Shown here: positions 62,761 to 64,000 of the stretch, piece after piece | Position numbering within the stretch: the first letter of the stretch is position 1 | Layout of the letters: each line of letters starts with the position of its first letter | Source of the DNA: Dehalococcoidia bacterium | GTDB taxonomy: Bacteria; Chloroflexota; Dehalococcoidia; DSTF01; JACRBR01 | DNA length: 64,000 nucleotides | Assembly (NCBI GenBank): GCA_015478665.1 | Contig: JADMII010000013.1 | Span: 1-64,000 of the forward strand | Reading direction: 5' to 3' | Position numbers and translations under genes: made by a program | The notes under the pieces: model-generated | Seen by the model: the letters and a program-made list of their open reading frames with translations, nothing else | What the model was told of the DNA's origin: nothing | The model's database searches: none

Positions 62761-64000
62761 TGTGCGGGATCATCGGCTATACGGGTGAACGCGATGCGGC
62801 GCCGCTGCTGCTCGCTGGGCTGCAGCGGCTGGAATATCGCGGCTACGACAGCGCCGGCATCGCCGTCCTCGATGACGGCGAGATCGCCGTCGTCAAGGGC
62901 GCCGGCAAGCTCTCGGCGCTCCGCGACGGGCTCGAGGGCGCCTACCCTCCAGGCCGCTGCGGCATCGGGCACACCCGCTGGGCGACGCACGGCAAGCCGA
63001 CGACGGATAACGCCCACCCGCACCTCGACTGCAGCGGCGCCATCGTCGTCATCCACAACGGCATCGTCGAGAATTACCTCGAGTTGCGCGCGGAGCTGAA
63101 GGCGCACGGCCACGACCTGCGTTCGGAGACCGACACGGAAGTGATCCCGCATCTCATCGAAGCGCGGATGGACGCCGGCGACGACCTGCTCACCGCGCTG
63201 CGGCAGACGCTCGTGCGCATCCGCGGCGCGCACGCGATCGTCGCCATGTCGAAGCGCGAGGCCGGCCGGATCGTGGCGGCGCGCGCGGGCAACGCAGGCG
63301 GCGTCGTCATCGGCTACGGCGACGGCGAGATGTTCGTCTCGAGCGACCTGCCGGCGCTGCTCACGGAGACGCAGCGCGTGGCCTTCCTCTCCGACGGCGA
63401 GATCGCCAGCATCACCGCGTCGAGCGTGCAGTACGTCAGCTCCGCCGGCGATCGCATCGCCGACAAGCAGCCGCAGGTCGTGCCGTTCGACCCCGTCTCG
63501 GCGGCGAAGGGCGCCCACAAGCACTTCATGCTCAAGGAGATTATGGAGCAGCCGGAGTGCATCATGGACACCTTCCGCGGGCGCGCCATCTTCGACCCGC
63601 CCGGCGTTGCGCTCGAATCGATCGGCCTCGCGGACGACGTGCTGCGGCGCGTCTCGCGCGTCGTGCTGATCGGCATGGGGACGAGCATGCACGCGGCGAT
63701 GCTCGGCCGCACGTACTTCGAGCGGATCGCCGGCATCCCGGCGGAGGTCGACAACTCGTCGGAGTTCCGCTACCGCCGCGCGCTGATCGGGCCGGATACG
63801 CTCGTCGTCTCCGTCGCGCAGTCCGGCGAGACGGTCGACACACTGGAGGCGATGGCCGACGCGCAGCGCCGCCGGGCGCCGCAGCTGACGATCTGCAACA
63901 CACCGGGGGCGCAGTCGACGCGCATCGCCGACGGCGTGGTGCTGACGCGCTGCGGGCCGGAAGTCGCCGTCGCGAGCACGAAGACGCTGACCGCATCGAT
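62760..64000 (+). CDS. glmS: Glutamine-fructose-6-phosphate aminotransferase, N-terminal two thirds (runs off the window)
   Basis: Makes glucosamine-6-phosphate from fructose-6-phosphate and glutamine, the first step towards UDP-GlcNAc and peptidoglycan. ATG is at 62760, so the catalytic Cys directly follows Met as required (MCGIIGYTGERDAA). The glutaminase domain shows LEYRGYDSAG, GIGHTRWATHG and VIHNGIVENY. The isomerase (SIS) domain begins near residue 240 (KHFMLKEIMEQP) and shows GMGTSMHA and SVAQSGETVDT. About 413 codons lie in the window and the C-terminus is beyond the right edge. A GGGGGG stretch 7-8 bases upstream can act as ribosome site. Controlled by the ribozyme at 62361. Confidence 0.97.
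   Translation, partial: MCGIIGYTGERDAAPLLLAGLQRLEYRGYDSAGIAVLDDGEIAVVKGAGKLSALRDGLEGAYPPGRCGIGHTRWATHGKPTTDNAHPHLDCSGAIVVIHNGIVENYLELRAELKAHGHDLRSETDTEVIPHLIEARMDAGDDLLTALRQTLVRIRGAHAIVAMSKREAGRIVAARAGNAGGVVIGYGDGEMFVSSDLPALLTETQRVAFLSDGEIASITASSVQYVSSAGDRIADKQPQVVPFDPVSAAKGAHKHFMLKEIMEQPECIMDTFRGRAIFDPPGVALESIGLADDVLRRVSRVVLIGMGTSMHAAMLGRTYFERIAGIPAEVDNSSEFRYRRALIGPDTLVVSVAQSGETVDTLEAMADAQRRRAPQLTICNTPGAQSTRIADGVVLTRCGPEVAVASTKTLTAS

Noticed and set aside
60807-63692. A 961-codon open frame on the minus strand
   Set aside because: Covers DUF512, the glmS ribozyme and glmS in antisense; no domain and no start signals.

Overview
The window is a GC-rich bacterial chromosome segment with ordinary, densely packed housekeeping genes. 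No mobile element, CRISPR array, tRNA or rRNA was seen. The combination of a ClpC/HspR/DnaJ/Hsp20 stress block, DUF512 radical-SAM protein, pyruvate phosphate dikinase, AidB-type acyl-CoA dehydrogenase, paired CaiB/BaiF CoA-transferases, a membrane FeS/CCG oxidoreductase and HD-GYP proteins, together with GTG/TTG starts and very high GC, fits Chloroflexota (probably Dehalococcoidia-like). This placement is inference from gene content, not from a marker phylogeny.

Layout. 1-2.1 kb: str operon on the minus strand (rpsL, rpsG, start of fusA) with a consensus promoter and long leader, then a DUF1232 gene. 2.2-12.4 kb: membrane proteins, a GH15 glucoamylase-like enzyme, enoyl-CoA hydratase, acyl-CoA dehydrogenase, a GH78 rhamnosidase coupled to a PaaI-type thioesterase. 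12.7-22.5 kb: ppdK divergent from mutS, then cdd, a PPOX-fold protein, mutL and a PfkB kinase. 22.8-28.7 kb: two very small ORFs, a nucleotidyltransferase, and the heat-shock block. 29-34 kb: dapA-asd, a receiver-domain protein and a membrane-bound FeS oxidoreductase. 34-41.5 kb: lipoprotein hydrolase, DUF2804, MOSC, DUF998, MscS, an M50-CBS protease and a thioredoxin-like protein. 41.9-44.4 kb: a five-gene operon of uncertain function (RHH regulator to DUF4097). 45-47.7 kb: two overlapping CoA-transferases and a GNAT remnant. 47.8-52.4 kb: beta-propeller protein and nadB-nadC-ATPase behind a palindromic operator. 52.7-58.1 kb: dtd/fmdB, a lipoprotein, an enolase-superfamily/amidohydrolase operon, an HD-GYP protein. 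58.2-64 kb: a candidate small RNA, alpha/beta hydrolase, FKBP, ispH, DUF512, a glmS ribozyme and glmS.

The most notable non-coding signals are three. (1) A glmS self-cleaving ribozyme at 62361-62504 with cleavage site, core and P4 elements intact, followed by a 40-codon ORF whose stop overlaps the glmS start. (2) A structured RNA of about 150 nt at 58245-58393 with its own promoter, three hairpins, an intrinsic terminator and an anti-Shine-Dalgarno sequence in a loop. (3) A repeated arrangement in which a TANANT-like -10 hexamer ends 6-7 bases before a start codon (eight genes), which predicts leaderless mRNAs for much of the chromosome.

Limits: everything was read by eye from sequence and translations. 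Family names rest on recognised motifs; no database search, folding program or expression data was available.
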